Below, piece after piece: positions 9,901 to 19,616 of a stretch of 64,000 nucleotides of DNA. The stretch covers positions 2,542,001-2,606,000 of the forward strand of contig NZ_AP025305.1 in assembly GCF_036492635.1 (NCBI RefSeq), written 5' to 3'. The translations under genes and the position numbers were made by a program. Below the pieces are notes generated by a model. It had not been told where the DNA came from. It saw nothing but the letters and a program-made list of their open reading frames with translations, and did no database searches. Numbering within the stretch: position 1 is the first letter of the stretch; every line of letters begins with the position of its first letter. The stretch is from Aureibacter tunicatorum. GTDB taxonomy: Bacteria; Bacteroidota; Bacteroidia; Cytophagales; Cyclobacteriaceae.

Positions 9901-9912
9901 ATCCCTGAAAAC

Positions 9913-9937
9913 AAAAAAAGCTGCGAAACGCAGCTTT
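9913..9937 (-). terminator. Terminator after hslU
   Basis: AAAGCTGCG and CGCAGCTTT form a 9-bp stem with an AAA loop. On the minus strand it is followed by seven U residues. It lies between the hslU stop and the glgX start. Confidence 0.85.
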
Positions 9938-9940
9938 AGA

Positions 9941-11341
9941 TTATAAAATATATTGACTTAAATCCTTATTTTGAACTGTGCCAGACAGTTTCTCGATGAC
10001 CATCTCTTTCGTGACGGCTATTTTCGCATTTGGCCCAATCACATCCGGAACATCAAAAAGCAATTCATTCAACAGAGTACTCATAACAGTATGCAATCTT
10101 CTTGCTCCAATATTCTCAACTTCAGAATTTATTTCAAAGGCCATTCTCGCCATTTCATGAAGTGAATCATCAGAGAAAGACAAGCTTACTTCCTCGGCAC
10201 CAAACAAAGCTTCATACTGTTTAGTAAGCGCGTTTTTAGGTTCTTTCAAAATCTGATAGAAATCACCCTCTGTTAAATCCTGCAACTCAACTCTGATAGG
10301 GAATCGACCTTGAAGCTCCGGTATCAAATCCGAAGGCTTTGAAAAATGAAAAGCTCCAGCAGCTATGAAAAGAATGTGATCCGTATTAATAATACCATAT
10401 TTGGTAGAGACACTGCTGCCTTCTACTATTGGTAGCAAATCCCTTTGAACTCCTTCTCGGCTTACATCCGGACCACCCTTTGAAGCCGCTCCTTTTGCAA
10501 TCTTATCTATTTCATCGATAAAAATTATACCCGTATTTTCAGCTTTTCGTATAGCTTCCTCTTTTACCTCGTCCATATCTATCAATTTGGCTGCCTCTTC
10601 ATCAAACAGAAGTTTCTTAGCCTCCTCAATAGTTACTTTCCTCTTTTTGGATTTCTTTGGCATCATTCCACCAATCATCTCCTGAAGATTGATCATAGAA
10701 GCCTCATCCATCATTCCTCCACCGATCATACCAACATTGGCATTCGCAGCTTGCTTCACATCAATCTCAATCTTTCTATCATCAAGTTCGCCGGACTTTA
10801 TTTTCTCGCGAAATCTTTCACGTGTTCTTTCGTTCAACTCAGCATCGCTTTGCGGTTCTTCAGCTTCTGAAGACGTGCTTATCCATTGGCCTTTTGGAGT
10901 TGAAGTACCCTTAATAGGCGGGATCAAAGCGTCCAAGATAATTTCCTCTACAATTTCCATTGCCTTGTCTTTCACTTCAGCCTTTTTAGCTTTTTGGACA
11001 AGTTTCACAGACTGCTCCACCAAGTCCCTGACCATGCTTTCCACATCCCTTCCAACATAGCCTACTTCCGTAAACTTCGAAGCTTCAACTTTGGTAAATG
11101 GAGCATCAGCGATTTTCGCTAGTCTCCTAGCAATTTCTGTTTTACCCACTCCTGTAGCTCCTATCATCAAAATGTTGTTAGGAACGATATCACCTTGGAT
11201 TTCCGACCTAACATTCATTCGCCTCCACCTATTTCTCAATGCGATGGCTACATTTCTTTTTGCGTCGTTTTGTCCAATAATATATTTATCAAGCTCCGCG
11301 ACAATTTGCCTTGGAGTTAAATAATTCGAATTCTCGATCAT
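9941..11341 (-). CDS. hslU: ATP-dependent protease ATPase subunit HslU (ClpY)
   Basis: This is a 466-residue AAA+ unfoldase. Walker A is GATGVGKT at 61-68, Walker B with its Glu is in IIFIDEIDK near 271, and the insertion (I) domain spans about 110-240. The pore signature GYVGRDVE follows Walker A near 91, and the C-terminal sequence KDLSQYIL is the tail that docks into HslV. HslU unfolds substrates for the HslV peptidase. No hslV gene is in this window, so it must lie elsewhere. It begins 16 bases after the porQ stop, which suggests co-transcription. Confidence 0.96.
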   Translation of the reverse strand: MIENSNYLTPRQIVAELDKYIIGQNDAKRNVAIALRNRWRRMNVRSEIQGDIVPNNILMIGATGVGKTEIARRLAKIADAPFTKVEASKFTEVGYVGRDVESMVRDLVEQSVKLVQKAKKAEVKDKAMEIVEEIILDALIPPIKGTSTPKGQWISTSSEAEEPQSDAELNERTRERFREKIKSGELDDRKIEIDVKQAANANVGMIGGGMMDEASMINLQEMIGGMMPKKSKKRKVTIEEAKKLLFDEEAAKLIDMDEVKEEAIRKAENTGIIFIDEIDKIAKGAASKGGPDVSREGVQRDLLPIVEGSSVSTKYGIINTDHILFIAAGAFHFSKPSDLIPELQGRFPIRVELQDLTEGDFYQILKEPKNALTKQYEALFGAEEVSLSFSDDSLHEMARMAFEINSEVENIGARRLHTVMSTLLNELLFDVPDVIGPNAKIAVTKEMVIEKLSGTVQNKDLSQYIL

Positions 11342-11357
11342 TTTGTAATTTTAATCT

Positions 11358-12410
11358 TTAGTTATTTTTCTTAAAAACTCGATTCATGTTCAACGATAAA
11401 CTGACATAATTTGTTCCGCCTGCGACATTGTAAAATCCATGACCATAAGCAAAATGAAATGCTCTCACATCTAAGTTAAATCCGAAAGCAAATCCAGACA
11501 TTCTCGGAGCTTCAAGATGTCTAAGCTCAGATTTGATCTTATGATTGTATCCCAATAAGATTTTGAATGGTTTGCTAATCAAAAGTTCTCCCCCAATTAC
11601 AACATGGCTAAACACCTGATCAAAAGCTCCTACGTTTCTTTCCTCAGAAGCTCCGCCTGTTTCATTTTCCGGATTATACAGATCATTTGTATTTGTGAGA
11701 TTATATATCGTCATGGTAAATCGAAAAGGCATATGCTCAGGCTTGTAAGCAAAACCAGCTTGCACATCCAATGCCATGGACAAATCGCTTGACTCTGTAT
11801 ATTGACTTAAAACGAACCCTGCGTTTTTAATCATCAACCCAACCACCAAATCCTTGTCCGGATGCACAAATTGTCCGCCCAGATCAAAAGCCAAGCCACT
11901 AGATGAATAACCCGCTAAGTTAGAACCAACAAACTTGATGGACGCTCCCAGTCTAAAATGCCTAATTTGATGACTTTTGCTTATTGAAAACACATAATCC
12001 CTAGCGCTTTCCTCTCCCATATAAGTGCCATTAGGATCGTAAGCGTCGATTTTTCCATAATTAATATATGTCATTCCAACAGCCCACAAACCTGTGTGTT
12101 TTTCTTCAAAACCATAAGCCAAGTTTGTCAAGGTCATTTTCCCAGGCAAAAACCCCATATTTATTGATGGCCTTTTCAACATTTCATCATTTAATGAAGA
12201 AGGGTTATTCTGAACGAAATCAATATTGTTGCCTCCTTTGGTGATATTAACACCTCCCAATGCGGCGCTTGTCGCATTTGAAGGAACATTTAGAAAATCA
12301 AACGAATTTCCTCCCAAAGATTGGCCATAGGACTCCAAACTTGCCATGATGGTCAAGAAAGCTAATGTGGAAATCAAAGCTGGAAAGTTAAATATTCGCA
12401 TACGGGTCAT
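11358..12410 (-). CDS. porQ: Type IX secretion system protein PorQ
   Basis: From the ATG at 12410 the product has 350 residues; an ATG at 12401 is equally plausible, and a TTG at 12428 less so. It has a signal peptide (MRIFNFPALISTLAFLTIMA) and then the PorQ/PorV-like opening GGNSFDFLNVPSNATSAALGG, followed by NNPSSLN and amphipathic beta strands to the end (LSLNMNRVFKKN). These are FadL-like outer-membrane barrels; PorQ works with PorZ in the T9SS attachment complex. The neighbouring hslU gene downstream suggests a shared transcript. The porQ call over porV rests on the N-terminal pattern and overall length. Confidence 0.85.
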   Translation of the reverse strand: MTRMRIFNFPALISTLAFLTIMASLESYGQSLGGNSFDFLNVPSNATSAALGGVNITKGGNNIDFVQNNPSSLNDEMLKRPSINMGFLPGKMTLTNLAYGFEEKHTGLWAVGMTYINYGKIDAYDPNGTYMGEESARDYVFSISKSHQIRHFRLGASIKFVGSNLAGYSSSGLAFDLGGQFVHPDKDLVVGLMIKNAGFVLSQYTESSDLSMALDVQAGFAYKPEHMPFRFTMTIYNLTNTNDLYNPENETGGASEERNVGAFDQVFSHVVIGGELLISKPFKILLGYNHKIKSELRHLEAPRMSGFAFGFNLDVRAFHFAYGHGFYNVAGGTNYVSLSLNMNRVFKKNN

Positions 12411-12530
12411 TATGTCAAGGTTATCCAAACAATACTTTACTAACTGACAATATACACTAATTATAATAAAATAGAAATTTGATTAGCAACTAGACCTTTC
12501 GTAGGCCATATTTATGTCAATAATTGATTA

Positions 12531-12562
12531 AAAAAAGCAACGTATGAATCAAACGTTGCTTT
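12531..12562 (-). terminator. Terminator after lon
   Basis: AAAGCAACGT and ACGTTGCTTT form a 10-bp stem with a 9-base loop. The minus-strand U-run comes from the six A residues at 12531-12536. It lies 26 bases beyond the lon stop. Confidence 0.85.
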
Positions 12563-12587
12563 CTATACTATTCAAATAAATAAAATT

Positions 12588-15053
12588 TTACTCTAAAATA
12601 AATTTGATTGGATTCTTCACTTTTTCTTTCAATAAAGCCAATGACAACACTTCGCTCACATCGCTTACATAATTGATATTTAGGCCTTTCAAATATTTAG
12701 CATCGATTTCTGAAATGTCTTTCTCATTCTTATTAGACAAAATGATTTCCTTAATTCCAGCTCGTTTTGCAGCTAATATTTTTTCCTTAATACCTCCAAC
12801 AGGAAGTACTCGACCACGCAATGTTATCTCACCAGTCATAGCTAGTTTCGACTTGACTTTACGCTGAGTAAATACTGAAGCTAAAGCCGTAAGCATAGTG
12901 ATACCGGCAGAAGGTCCATCCTTAGGCACAGCTCCCGCAGGCACGTGAACATGCAGGTCGTAAGTATCGAAAATTCGATAATCGATCCCCAAGTCATCGC
13001 TATGAGACCTCAAATATGAAAGCGCAGTGATTGCCGATTCTTTCATGACATCACCTAATTGTCCTGATAGTGTCAGCTTTCCTTTTCCTCTGCTTAAACT
13101 TGCTTCAATGAACAATATTTCACCACCAACTTGAGTCCAAGCCAACCCTGTCACAACACCTGCCGTTTTATTATCTTGATAAATCTCTTTATCAAACATC
13201 TCCGGCCCGAGAATCTCAACAACTCTCTCTGGAGTTATCGTTTTATCATACTCTTCTTCCAATGCCACAGATTTGGCTACATTTCTAACGACACTTCCAA
13301 TCTTCCTCTCCAAATTCCTCACACCCGACTCTCGAGTATAATCATCAATTAACTTGGTAAACGCAGTTTTATTGAAAGCGATTTCACTGCTTGTCAAACC
13401 ATGCTCTTTGATCTGCTTAGGCAATAGGTGTCTTTTAGCAATTTCTCCTTTTTCCTCAAGCGTATAACCATTGATCTCTATGATTTCCATTCTATCCCTC
13501 AATGCAGGTTGGATAGTATCCAAAGAATTGGCAGTCGCAATGAAAAGAACTTTAGACAAATCATATTCCACTTCTAAGTAATTATCGCCAAAAGCAAAGT
13601 TTTGCTCCGGGTCAAGAACTTCCAACAAAGCGGAAGATGGATCTCCTCTAAAGTCAGAACTTAGCTTATCTATCTCATCCAAAACAAAAACAGGATTAGA
13701 CGTCTTTGCTTTTTTGATATTTTGGATGATTTTACCCGGCATCGCGCCTATATATGTCTTTCTATGTCCTCTAACTTCAGATTCGTCATGAACTCCTCCC
13801 AATGACATTCTTACATATTTACGTCCCAAGGCTTTAGCAATAGACTTACCCAATGAAGTTTTACCAACTCCCGGAGGTCCATAAAGGCATAAAATAGGTC
13901 CTTTCAGATCTTTTTTAAGCTTCAATACAGCCAAATACTCAATAATTCTATCCTTAACCTTGTCAAGTCCATAGTGCTCTTTATTAAGCACCTCTTGAGC
14001 ATTTTTCAAGTCAAAGTTATCCTCGGAATACTCAGACCATGGAAGATCTGTCATCAACTCAAGATAACCTAATTGAACAGGATATTCAGGCGCTGACGGA
14101 TTAAGTCGAGATAGCTTGTCGCATTCTTTCTTAAAATGGTCAGCAACTGCTTTTGGCCATTTCTTGCCCTTGCCTTTTTTCTTGATATCCTTTAATTCGC
14201 CATCAGGACCTTCTTGCCCTAATTCATCTTGAAGAACTTTCATCTGCTGACGAAGAAAGTAGTCGCGCTGTTGCGCGTCAATATCAGAATGGACTTTGCT
14301 GTGAATCTCCTGCTTGATTTCCAACATCTGGATTTCCTTAAGCATAAACTCCAACAAAGTAGTGGCTCTATCCAACAAATTCTCCTTTTCCAAAAGCTCT
14401 TGCTTCTGGATTGCCTCCACATTTAAATTAGAAGACAAAAAATGAATCAAAAATTTGTCGCTGTCTATATTATCAAGCGCTATTTGAGCCTCCTGAGGGA
14501 TATCTGGATTCAATTTGAAGATCTTGTTCGCAGACTCTTTCAACGAGCTAACCAAGACATCAACTTCTTGATGATCTTCCAAATCTTCCTCTTTCAGAAT
14601 ATTCGGTTTCACCAAAAGATAAGGATCTTCTTGCTTAACTTCTTCGATCTCAAACTTTGCTTTGCCTTGGATAATAATTGTCGTATTACCATCTGGAAGC
14701 ACCAACATCTTTATGATCTTGGCTACTGTTCCAACAGCAAACAAATCCTCCAAAGACGGATCCTCGACTTGATTATTCTTTTGAGTGATAACACCTATCA
14801 ACTTCGAATCCTTGTAAACTTCTTTGACCAATTTCACAGATTTAGCTCTTGATACAGTGATTGGAATCACTACTCCAGGAAACAAAACCGTATTTTTTAT
14901 CGGCAATATTGGCAATTCATTTACATTCTCATTCTCCAGCACTTCATTATCATCATCCACATCAGCAGTCAATTGAATGATATCTCCGGATTCGTCACCA
15001 TCCAGATCATTCATCAACACTGATGCTCGTATTTTATTATTATCTTCTGTCAT
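12588..15053 (-). CDS. lon: ATP-dependent Lon protease
   Basis: The 821-residue protein has the standard Lon order. The N-terminal substrate domain ([16 protein letters not shown], from about 45) comes first and a coiled segment to about 330 follows. The AAA+ module has Walker A GPPGVGKT near 390 and FVLDEIDK near 460, and the Ser-Lys peptidase domain comes last. The catalytic Ser is in KDGPSAG near 715 and the Lys lies about 43 residues later. An extra acidic N-terminal tail of about 40 residues is typical of Bacteroidota Lon. It degrades misfolded and regulatory proteins in the cytosol. A TGCCA-N3-TGGCA palindrome lies just upstream. Confidence 0.97.
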   Translation of the reverse strand: MTEDNNKIRASVLMNDLDGDESGDIIQLTADVDDDNEVLENENVNELPILPIKNTVLFPGVVIPITVSRAKSVKLVKEVYKDSKLIGVITQKNNQVEDPSLEDLFAVGTVAKIIKMLVLPDGNTTIIIQGKAKFEIEEVKQEDPYLLVKPNILKEEDLEDHQEVDVLVSSLKESANKIFKLNPDIPQEAQIALDNIDSDKFLIHFLSSNLNVEAIQKQELLEKENLLDRATTLLEFMLKEIQMLEIKQEIHSKVHSDIDAQQRDYFLRQQMKVLQDELGQEGPDGELKDIKKKGKGKKWPKAVADHFKKECDKLSRLNPSAPEYPVQLGYLELMTDLPWSEYSEDNFDLKNAQEVLNKEHYGLDKVKDRIIEYLAVLKLKKDLKGPILCLYGPPGVGKTSLGKSIAKALGRKYVRMSLGGVHDESEVRGHRKTYIGAMPGKIIQNIKKAKTSNPVFVLDEIDKLSSDFRGDPSSALLEVLDPEQNFAFGDNYLEVEYDLSKVLFIATANSLDTIQPALRDRMEIIEINGYTLEEKGEIAKRHLLPKQIKEHGLTSSEIAFNKTAFTKLIDDYTRESGVRNLERKIGSVVRNVAKSVALEEEYDKTITPERVVEILGPEMFDKEIYQDNKTAGVVTGLAWTQVGGEILFIEASLSRGKGKLTLSGQLGDVMKESAITALSYLRSHSDDLGIDYRIFDTYDLHVHVPAGAVPKDGPSAGITMLTALASVFTQRKVKSKLAMTGEITLRGRVLPVGGIKEKILAAKRAGIKEIILSNKNEKDISEIDAKYLKGLNINYVSDVSEVLSLALLKEKVKNPIKFILE

Positions 15054-15071
15054 ATTTCAAAATCCTCACAT

Positions 15072-15084
15072 TGCCAATCTGGCA
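15072..15084. promoter_or_regulatory. TGCCA-N3-TGGCA palindrome upstream of lon
   Basis: This perfect 5-bp inverted repeat with a 3-base spacer lies 19-31 bases upstream of the lon start. Its place fits an operator for stress control of lon. No other copy was noticed in the window. Confidence 0.35.
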
Positions 15085-15235
15085 GTATATTTGTTTTTTC
15101 AATTAATCGCAAATCAGCATTCTATTAAACAATAGCTGTGCCAAAAAAAATGCTTTATATTTTTTTAACTAATCTACGAAAATAACTTTATATTTATTAA
15201 TATGTCTTTCCAAAATAAAAATCTTCTAGGCAATA

Positions 15236-17260
15236 ATGAATAAGACGAAATGTCATCTGCTTTTTACTCTGATAATTATCCTGTTTGCATGCCTCATTCA
15301 CAGCCCTGCAACAGCTAAAAATAAACATATTGAAAACACCCAACAACAACGATATACTAGCCGTCCGATATCCAAACTCTTAACCTTTCCTTACTTACAA
15401 GAAAGGTCATATTACTACAATAAAAAGAGGTTAAGCAAGATCGAAGAATTGTTTGATAAAAAAGATTGGGAAGCATTATACCCTAAGCTGTATGACTATA
15501 TTCTAGAATTTGGAGTTGAGAATTTCTACAAAGATTCACATTGGCTTTGGAGATTTGCCCAATTAACTGAGCAGTTTTATTCTCCACAAGACGCTAAAGA
15601 CATATACCGTCTAATTCTAAAACATCATCGCAATGACCTTGACCTCAAGCCCCTCATCATTGAATTTGATTCTTTATCGCAAACTGAAATCAGCCAATAT
15701 GTAGACCTTGAATATTATTATGAACTAGTTGAGTTTAGAAAGCACATTGACACGCTCAGGCCTCCTATGGGGATAAGGCAAAACATGGGGCATTATATCA
15801 ATTCAAGAAAATCTGAATATGGACCATCGTTAAACGCTGATAATGACATCTTTATATTCACTTCAAAAAGAAACAAAAAAAGAGTTGGAATGGATGAAAT
15901 TGTCAATGAAGACATTTTTTATTCCAGGAAATTCGGGGACGACTGGGAGGAAGCGCACATGCTTGAGGGCGTCAACACACTATACAATGAAGGCTCTGCT
16001 TGCTTAAGCAAAGACAAGCAAACACTTTACTTTTCAAGATGCGACTCTCCAGACGGATATGGCAATTGTGATTTATATGTAGCTAAGTTGCAAGACGATG
16101 GTTCTTGGGGAGAAATAAAAAATTTGGGTCCAAATATAAATAGCATCGCTTGGGATTCTCAACCTTCATTATCAATTACAGAAGACACATTGTTCTTTGC
16201 TTCTGACAGAATTGGAGGATTTGGAATGAGTGATATTTACTACAGTATTAAGACGCCTAAAGGCTGGTCAAAAGCCGTCAACCTAGGCCCTGTAATCAAT
16301 ACGAGAAACAGTGAAGTTAGCCCATTTTTTCACCATAAGCATAACGTTTTATACTTCAGTTCGAATGGACATTATTTAAATTTCGGACAATTTGACATAT
16401 ACAAATCAAGGAGGCTGACAAACGACCTTTGGGATGAACCAAGAAATATCGGTCCCCTTGTCAACAGCCAAGAAAGCGAGTATTACTTCACCATTGATAT
16501 TGACTCGAAATATATCTTTTACTCCAAATCAATCGATCAAAACAACGACAATCTGGACCTTTATTCTTTCCCATTGCCAATGGGAGCACATCCTGAGTCA
16601 TACACTCAATTCTCAGGAAGAGTCACAGACGATGAGACAGGCGAAGCGATGAGCGGAATTGTCTCAGTAATCGATTTGGATGAAGGTGTTGAAGTCGCAC
16701 CCAAATTTCTAGACAATGAAGGCAGATTCAGCTTCGACCTTATTGACAAAAGAAATTATCTTTTGATCATCCAAGGCGAAGACTTTTTCAGAATTGAGAA
16801 AATCTTCAACCTCGATGGAGATACAGAAATCAATGAAAAAACAAGTTCTATTTCCCGCAAAATTAAATTTGAATCCATTGAATTTGAAAATGGAGAAGCC
16901 AACTTAACTGGTTCCATGTACAATGACCTTCAAAATATTGCGAACTTTATGCTCGACCATCCAACCTTCAAACTAAAAATCTCCGGACATACTGACTCTG
17001 ATGGAAATGAAGCCTTCAACCTGAAACTATCTCAAGAACGAGCTGACAATATTAAAGACTATTTGGTTAGTTTTGGTTTAATCAATGAAAAGAGAATTGA
17101 ATCCAAAGGCCACGGAAGCTCTAAACCTATAGTAAATGAAACTTCCGAAGAAAACAAAAAAATGAACCGAAGAGTCGAGTTTGAAATTTACCATCCTACA
17201 GGAGAGGAACTTGAAGAAATCAACAACATACTGCCTGAAGAAAATTTAGAAGATTGGTAA
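15236..17260 (+). CDS. PD40 / carboxypeptidase-regulatory-like / OmpA protein (PorE-like)
   Basis: The 674-residue product has a signal peptide (MNKTKCHLLFTLIIILFACLI). A helical part runs to about 180. Beta-propeller PD40 units follow from about 195 to 450, including LFFASDRIGGFGMSDIYYS. Then comes a carboxypeptidase-regulatory-like domain starting near FSGRVTDDETGEAM, and a C-terminal OmpA peptidoglycan-binding domain with ISGHTDSDGNEAFNLKLSQERA and NRRVEFEI. The same order is found in PorE of the type IX secretion system, which ties the outer-membrane complex to peptidoglycan. A closer PorE match, with TPRs, is at 33.8-35.8 kb, so this may be a divergent paralogue. Confidence 0.8.
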   Translation: MNKTKCHLLFTLIIILFACLIHSPATAKNKHIENTQQQRYTSRPISKLLTFPYLQERSYYYNKKRLSKIEELFDKKDWEALYPKLYDYILEFGVENFYKDSHWLWRFAQLTEQFYSPQDAKDIYRLILKHHRNDLDLKPLIIEFDSLSQTEISQYVDLEYYYELVEFRKHIDTLRPPMGIRQNMGHYINSRKSEYGPSLNADNDIFIFTSKRNKKRVGMDEIVNEDIFYSRKFGDDWEEAHMLEGVNTLYNEGSACLSKDKQTLYFSRCDSPDGYGNCDLYVAKLQDDGSWGEIKNLGPNINSIAWDSQPSLSITEDTLFFASDRIGGFGMSDIYYSIKTPKGWSKAVNLGPVINTRNSEVSPFFHHKHNVLYFSSNGHYLNFGQFDIYKSRRLTNDLWDEPRNIGPLVNSQESEYYFTIDIDSKYIFYSKSIDQNNDNLDLYSFPLPMGAHPESYTQFSGRVTDDETGEAMSGIVSVIDLDEGVEVAPKFLDNEGRFSFDLIDKRNYLLIIQGEDFFRIEKIFNLDGDTEINEKTSSISRKIKFESIEFENGEANLTGSMYNDLQNIANFMLDHPTFKLKISGHTDSDGNEAFNLKLSQERADNIKDYLVSFGLINEKRIESKGHGSSKPIVNETSEENKKMNRRVEFEIYHPTGEELEEINNILPEENLEDW

Positions 17261-17662
17261 ATTTTTATAAAAATCACAACACACTGGTATAAATATTGAT
17301 ATACTCTTAACAGTGTTAGTGTTTAGTTATTTATTAGGTTGATGTAAAGAAGGTCGTTCTTGTCCAGAGCGGCCTTCACCTATTTTTAGACACCTGCTAT
17401 TCCCTCCCTATTTAAACCAAATATTAATAAGACCCCATCTCTTAAGAAATAAGTAAAACAATTCTCTTTGGTATAAATCATGCTTTTGTATAATTAGATC
17501 TTTTTACAACAAGTGTCTAAAGACAATTAATATTCGACAAAAAATATAGCCGGAGAATCCCTCAAAACCATTTTTAAAGGCAAAAGGATATGCATCTCCA
17601 AAAAAATGCATGTAATATTTTTATTGAATTTCACAACTTTCATATAAACACATTTAATCACA
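17261..17662. other. Intergenic leader before the sugar-oxidation cluster
   Basis: This 402-base AT-rich stretch has no credible gene. It contains a terminator-like hairpin at 17349-17377 and, further on, probably the promoter of the seven-gene cluster. I could not point to a clear TAnnTTTG box. ATGCAT occurs twice, 16 bases apart, near 17592-17613. Confidence 0.5.
17349..17386 (+). terminator. Probable terminator after the PorE-like gene
   Basis: GAAGGTCG pairs with CGGCCTTC (one G-U), with further inner pairs, around a short loop. ACCTATTTTT follows. It lies about 90 bases beyond the stop. Confidence 0.55.
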
Positions 17663-19585
17663 ATGGACAATATACACGGAGGATTAAGCCGTACAATTGA
17701 TCCTAAAACAGCAGCTGAAACCTTTTACGATGCAGTAATTGTCGGTTCGGGAGTAAGCGGATCAATTGTCGCTAAAGAGCTTTCAAAACAAGGCTTTAAA
17801 GTTTTGATCATGGAAGCAGGGCCTGGCAAAGATTTTTCATTGGAAGGCTATTTCGAATTCAGAAAAAACTTCTTCACCAACCCGTCAAAAGACAACAACT
17901 CTCCATTCTTACCTAATCCTAACGCTCCAATGCCCAGAAGCACGGATGTGAACAGCTTAAGGCCAGGAGAGCCTAATACAAACAGCTATCTAGTTCAAAA
18001 TGGTCCATTCGTAAGCGATTCTTCCTATTCTAGAGTCGTAGGCGGAACAACAATGCACTTTGAGTCTAAAACCCCGAGAATGCTCCCCGATGATTTCAAA
18101 ACAAGAACACTGTTTGGCAGAGGTTTGGATTGGCCTATTTCATATGATGAGCTTAAGCCCTATTACAGAAAAGCTGAAAATGAAATGGGTGTGTCTGGAG
18201 ATGTTGAAAGCCAAAAGTTTGACTATATAAATCCAGAAACTGGCGAACTTGAACGTAAACCGCTATATGATGAGGAATACGTCTATCCAATGAAAGCCAT
18301 GCCAGCAACTTATTTGGACAAATGTGTTTCCAAGCATATCGACGGTACTGAAGTGGATATAAGAGGAGAAAAAAGGTCAATTCAAATTCGAAGCTTTCCA
18401 CAAGGGCGTAATGGCATTCCAAATGAAAAGTACAAGAAATTCAATAATGGAAAAATCTTCGTTCCTCAGGGAGCGGTAAGTCATCATCAAGCAGAAACCG
18501 GAGAAAGGTGTCAAGGCAATACTAATTGCACGCCTTTATGCCCTGTCCAAGCAAAATATGATGCAAGAAAAACGCTTGCAGAAGCGCTTAAAAACCACTC
18601 TGAAAATGAGTTTTTGACAGATTTGCTTGTTCATGCCGTAGCCTCTAAAGTTGTAATTGACAAAGACAATGGCAGAGTCAAAGAAATAGACTGCAAGATA
18701 TATGAAGATATCAATTCCAATGGTTATGAAACCATTAAAATAAAAGGCAAAGTTTTTATCATAGCCGCAAATGCAATCGAATCAGCTAGACTAATGCTAG
18801 CATCAGGTCTACAATGCTCAAATGGACTTATCGGCAGAAATCTCATGGATCATCCGTTTCTTCTTAATTGGGCTTTGCTTAACGAAAATGCGGGAACTTA
18901 TAGAGGCACAATATGCACATCGGGCATTTCCGATCTCAGAAGCGGTCATTTCCGTAAGCATCAAGCCGCTTTTGCTATGGACATCCATAATGATGGCTGG
19001 GGTTGGGCTACAGGTGCTCCATACACGAACTTGATAGACATCGTCGAGAATCAAAACAAATTCGGGAAGCAATTAAGAGAAGAATTAGTAAAACAACTAT
19101 CGCGTCAATTGCTTATGGCCACTATGATCGAATTGCCGGCACAACATAGCAATAGAATAACTATCGACCCTAATTACAAGGACCATCTAGATAATCCTCG
19201 CCCCGTCTTGTCTTTTAACATCCCCGACTATACCCTTGAAGGAGCTAGCTATGCAAGAGATTTTTCTAAAAGACTATTCCAAAATTTAGGAGCTGAAGAT
19301 CATACGTCCTATTCTCCATTAAATTATGGTTATGTTAACTATGGTGGCGAAGGTTACGAACTCAAGGGAGGAAACCACTTGGCCGGCACTCATATAATGG
19401 GCAGTTCCTCTTCCAATTCAGTAGTGAACTCAAAGCAAAAGTCTTGGGAACATGAAAACCTTTATCTTGTCGGAGCAGGTAGCATGCCTTCCATTGGAAC
19501 TTCCAATACAACACTTACAGTTGCAGCCCTATGCTTTATGAGTACTGAAAGCATAATTAGCGACATAAATAAATACGACGCTTAA
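17663..19585 (+). CDS. GMC-family FAD-dependent sugar dehydrogenase, Fe-S type large subunit
   Basis: The 640-residue product has an FAD-binding Rossmann motif (VIVGSGVSGSIVAKE, 26-40). RVVGGTTMHF near 125-134 carries a His where related sugar oxidases bind FAD. Further on are DWPISYDELKPYYRKAE near 160, then HLAGTHIMG near 571 with the catalytic His and SNTTLT near 614. Cys283, Cys289 and Cys293 (C-x5-C-x3-C in CQGNTNCTPLC) match the spacing of the 3Fe-4S ligands that I recall from the Burkholderia glucose dehydrogenase large subunit. There is no signal peptide. A small-subunit homologue lies two genes downstream. It probably oxidises a free or linked sugar; the carbon oxidised cannot be told. 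It is the first gene of the cluster. Confidence 0.87.
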   Translation: MDNIHGGLSRTIDPKTAAETFYDAVIVGSGVSGSIVAKELSKQGFKVLIMEAGPGKDFSLEGYFEFRKNFFTNPSKDNNSPFLPNPNAPMPRSTDVNSLRPGEPNTNSYLVQNGPFVSDSSYSRVVGGTTMHFESKTPRMLPDDFKTRTLFGRGLDWPISYDELKPYYRKAENEMGVSGDVESQKFDYINPETGELERKPLYDEEYVYPMKAMPATYLDKCVSKHIDGTEVDIRGEKRSIQIRSFPQGRNGIPNEKYKKFNNGKIFVPQGAVSHHQAETGERCQGNTNCTPLCPVQAKYDARKTLAEALKNHSENEFLTDLLVHAVASKVVIDKDNGRVKEIDCKIYEDINSNGYETIKIKGKVFIIAANAIESARLMLASGLQCSNGLIGRNLMDHPFLLNWALLNENAGTYRGTICTSGISDLRSGHFRKHQAAFAMDIHNDGWGWATGAPYTNLIDIVENQNKFGKQLREELVKQLSRQLLMATMIELPAQHSNRITIDPNYKDHLDNPRPVLSFNIPDYTLEGASYARDFSKRLFQNLGAEDHTSYSPLNYGYVNYGGEGYELKGGNHLAGTHIMGSSSSNSVVNSKQKSWEHENLYLVGAGSMPSIGTSNTTLTVAALCFMSTESIISDINKYDA

Positions 19586-19616
19586 CATTTATTTTTTAAA
19601 ACATCACAAATCTATT

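Noticed and set aside
10689-11060. Plus-strand open frame of 123 codons inside hslU
   Set aside because: It is serine-rich antisense of a conserved gene, with no independent support.
9941-11341. Whether loss of hslV next to hslU is a finding
   Set aside because: Separate location of hslV and hslU occurs in other bacteria, and the window cannot show absence from the genome.
14442-14852. Plus-strand open frame of 136 codons inside lon
   Set aside because: It is the antisense shadow of a clear lon gene and has no family features.
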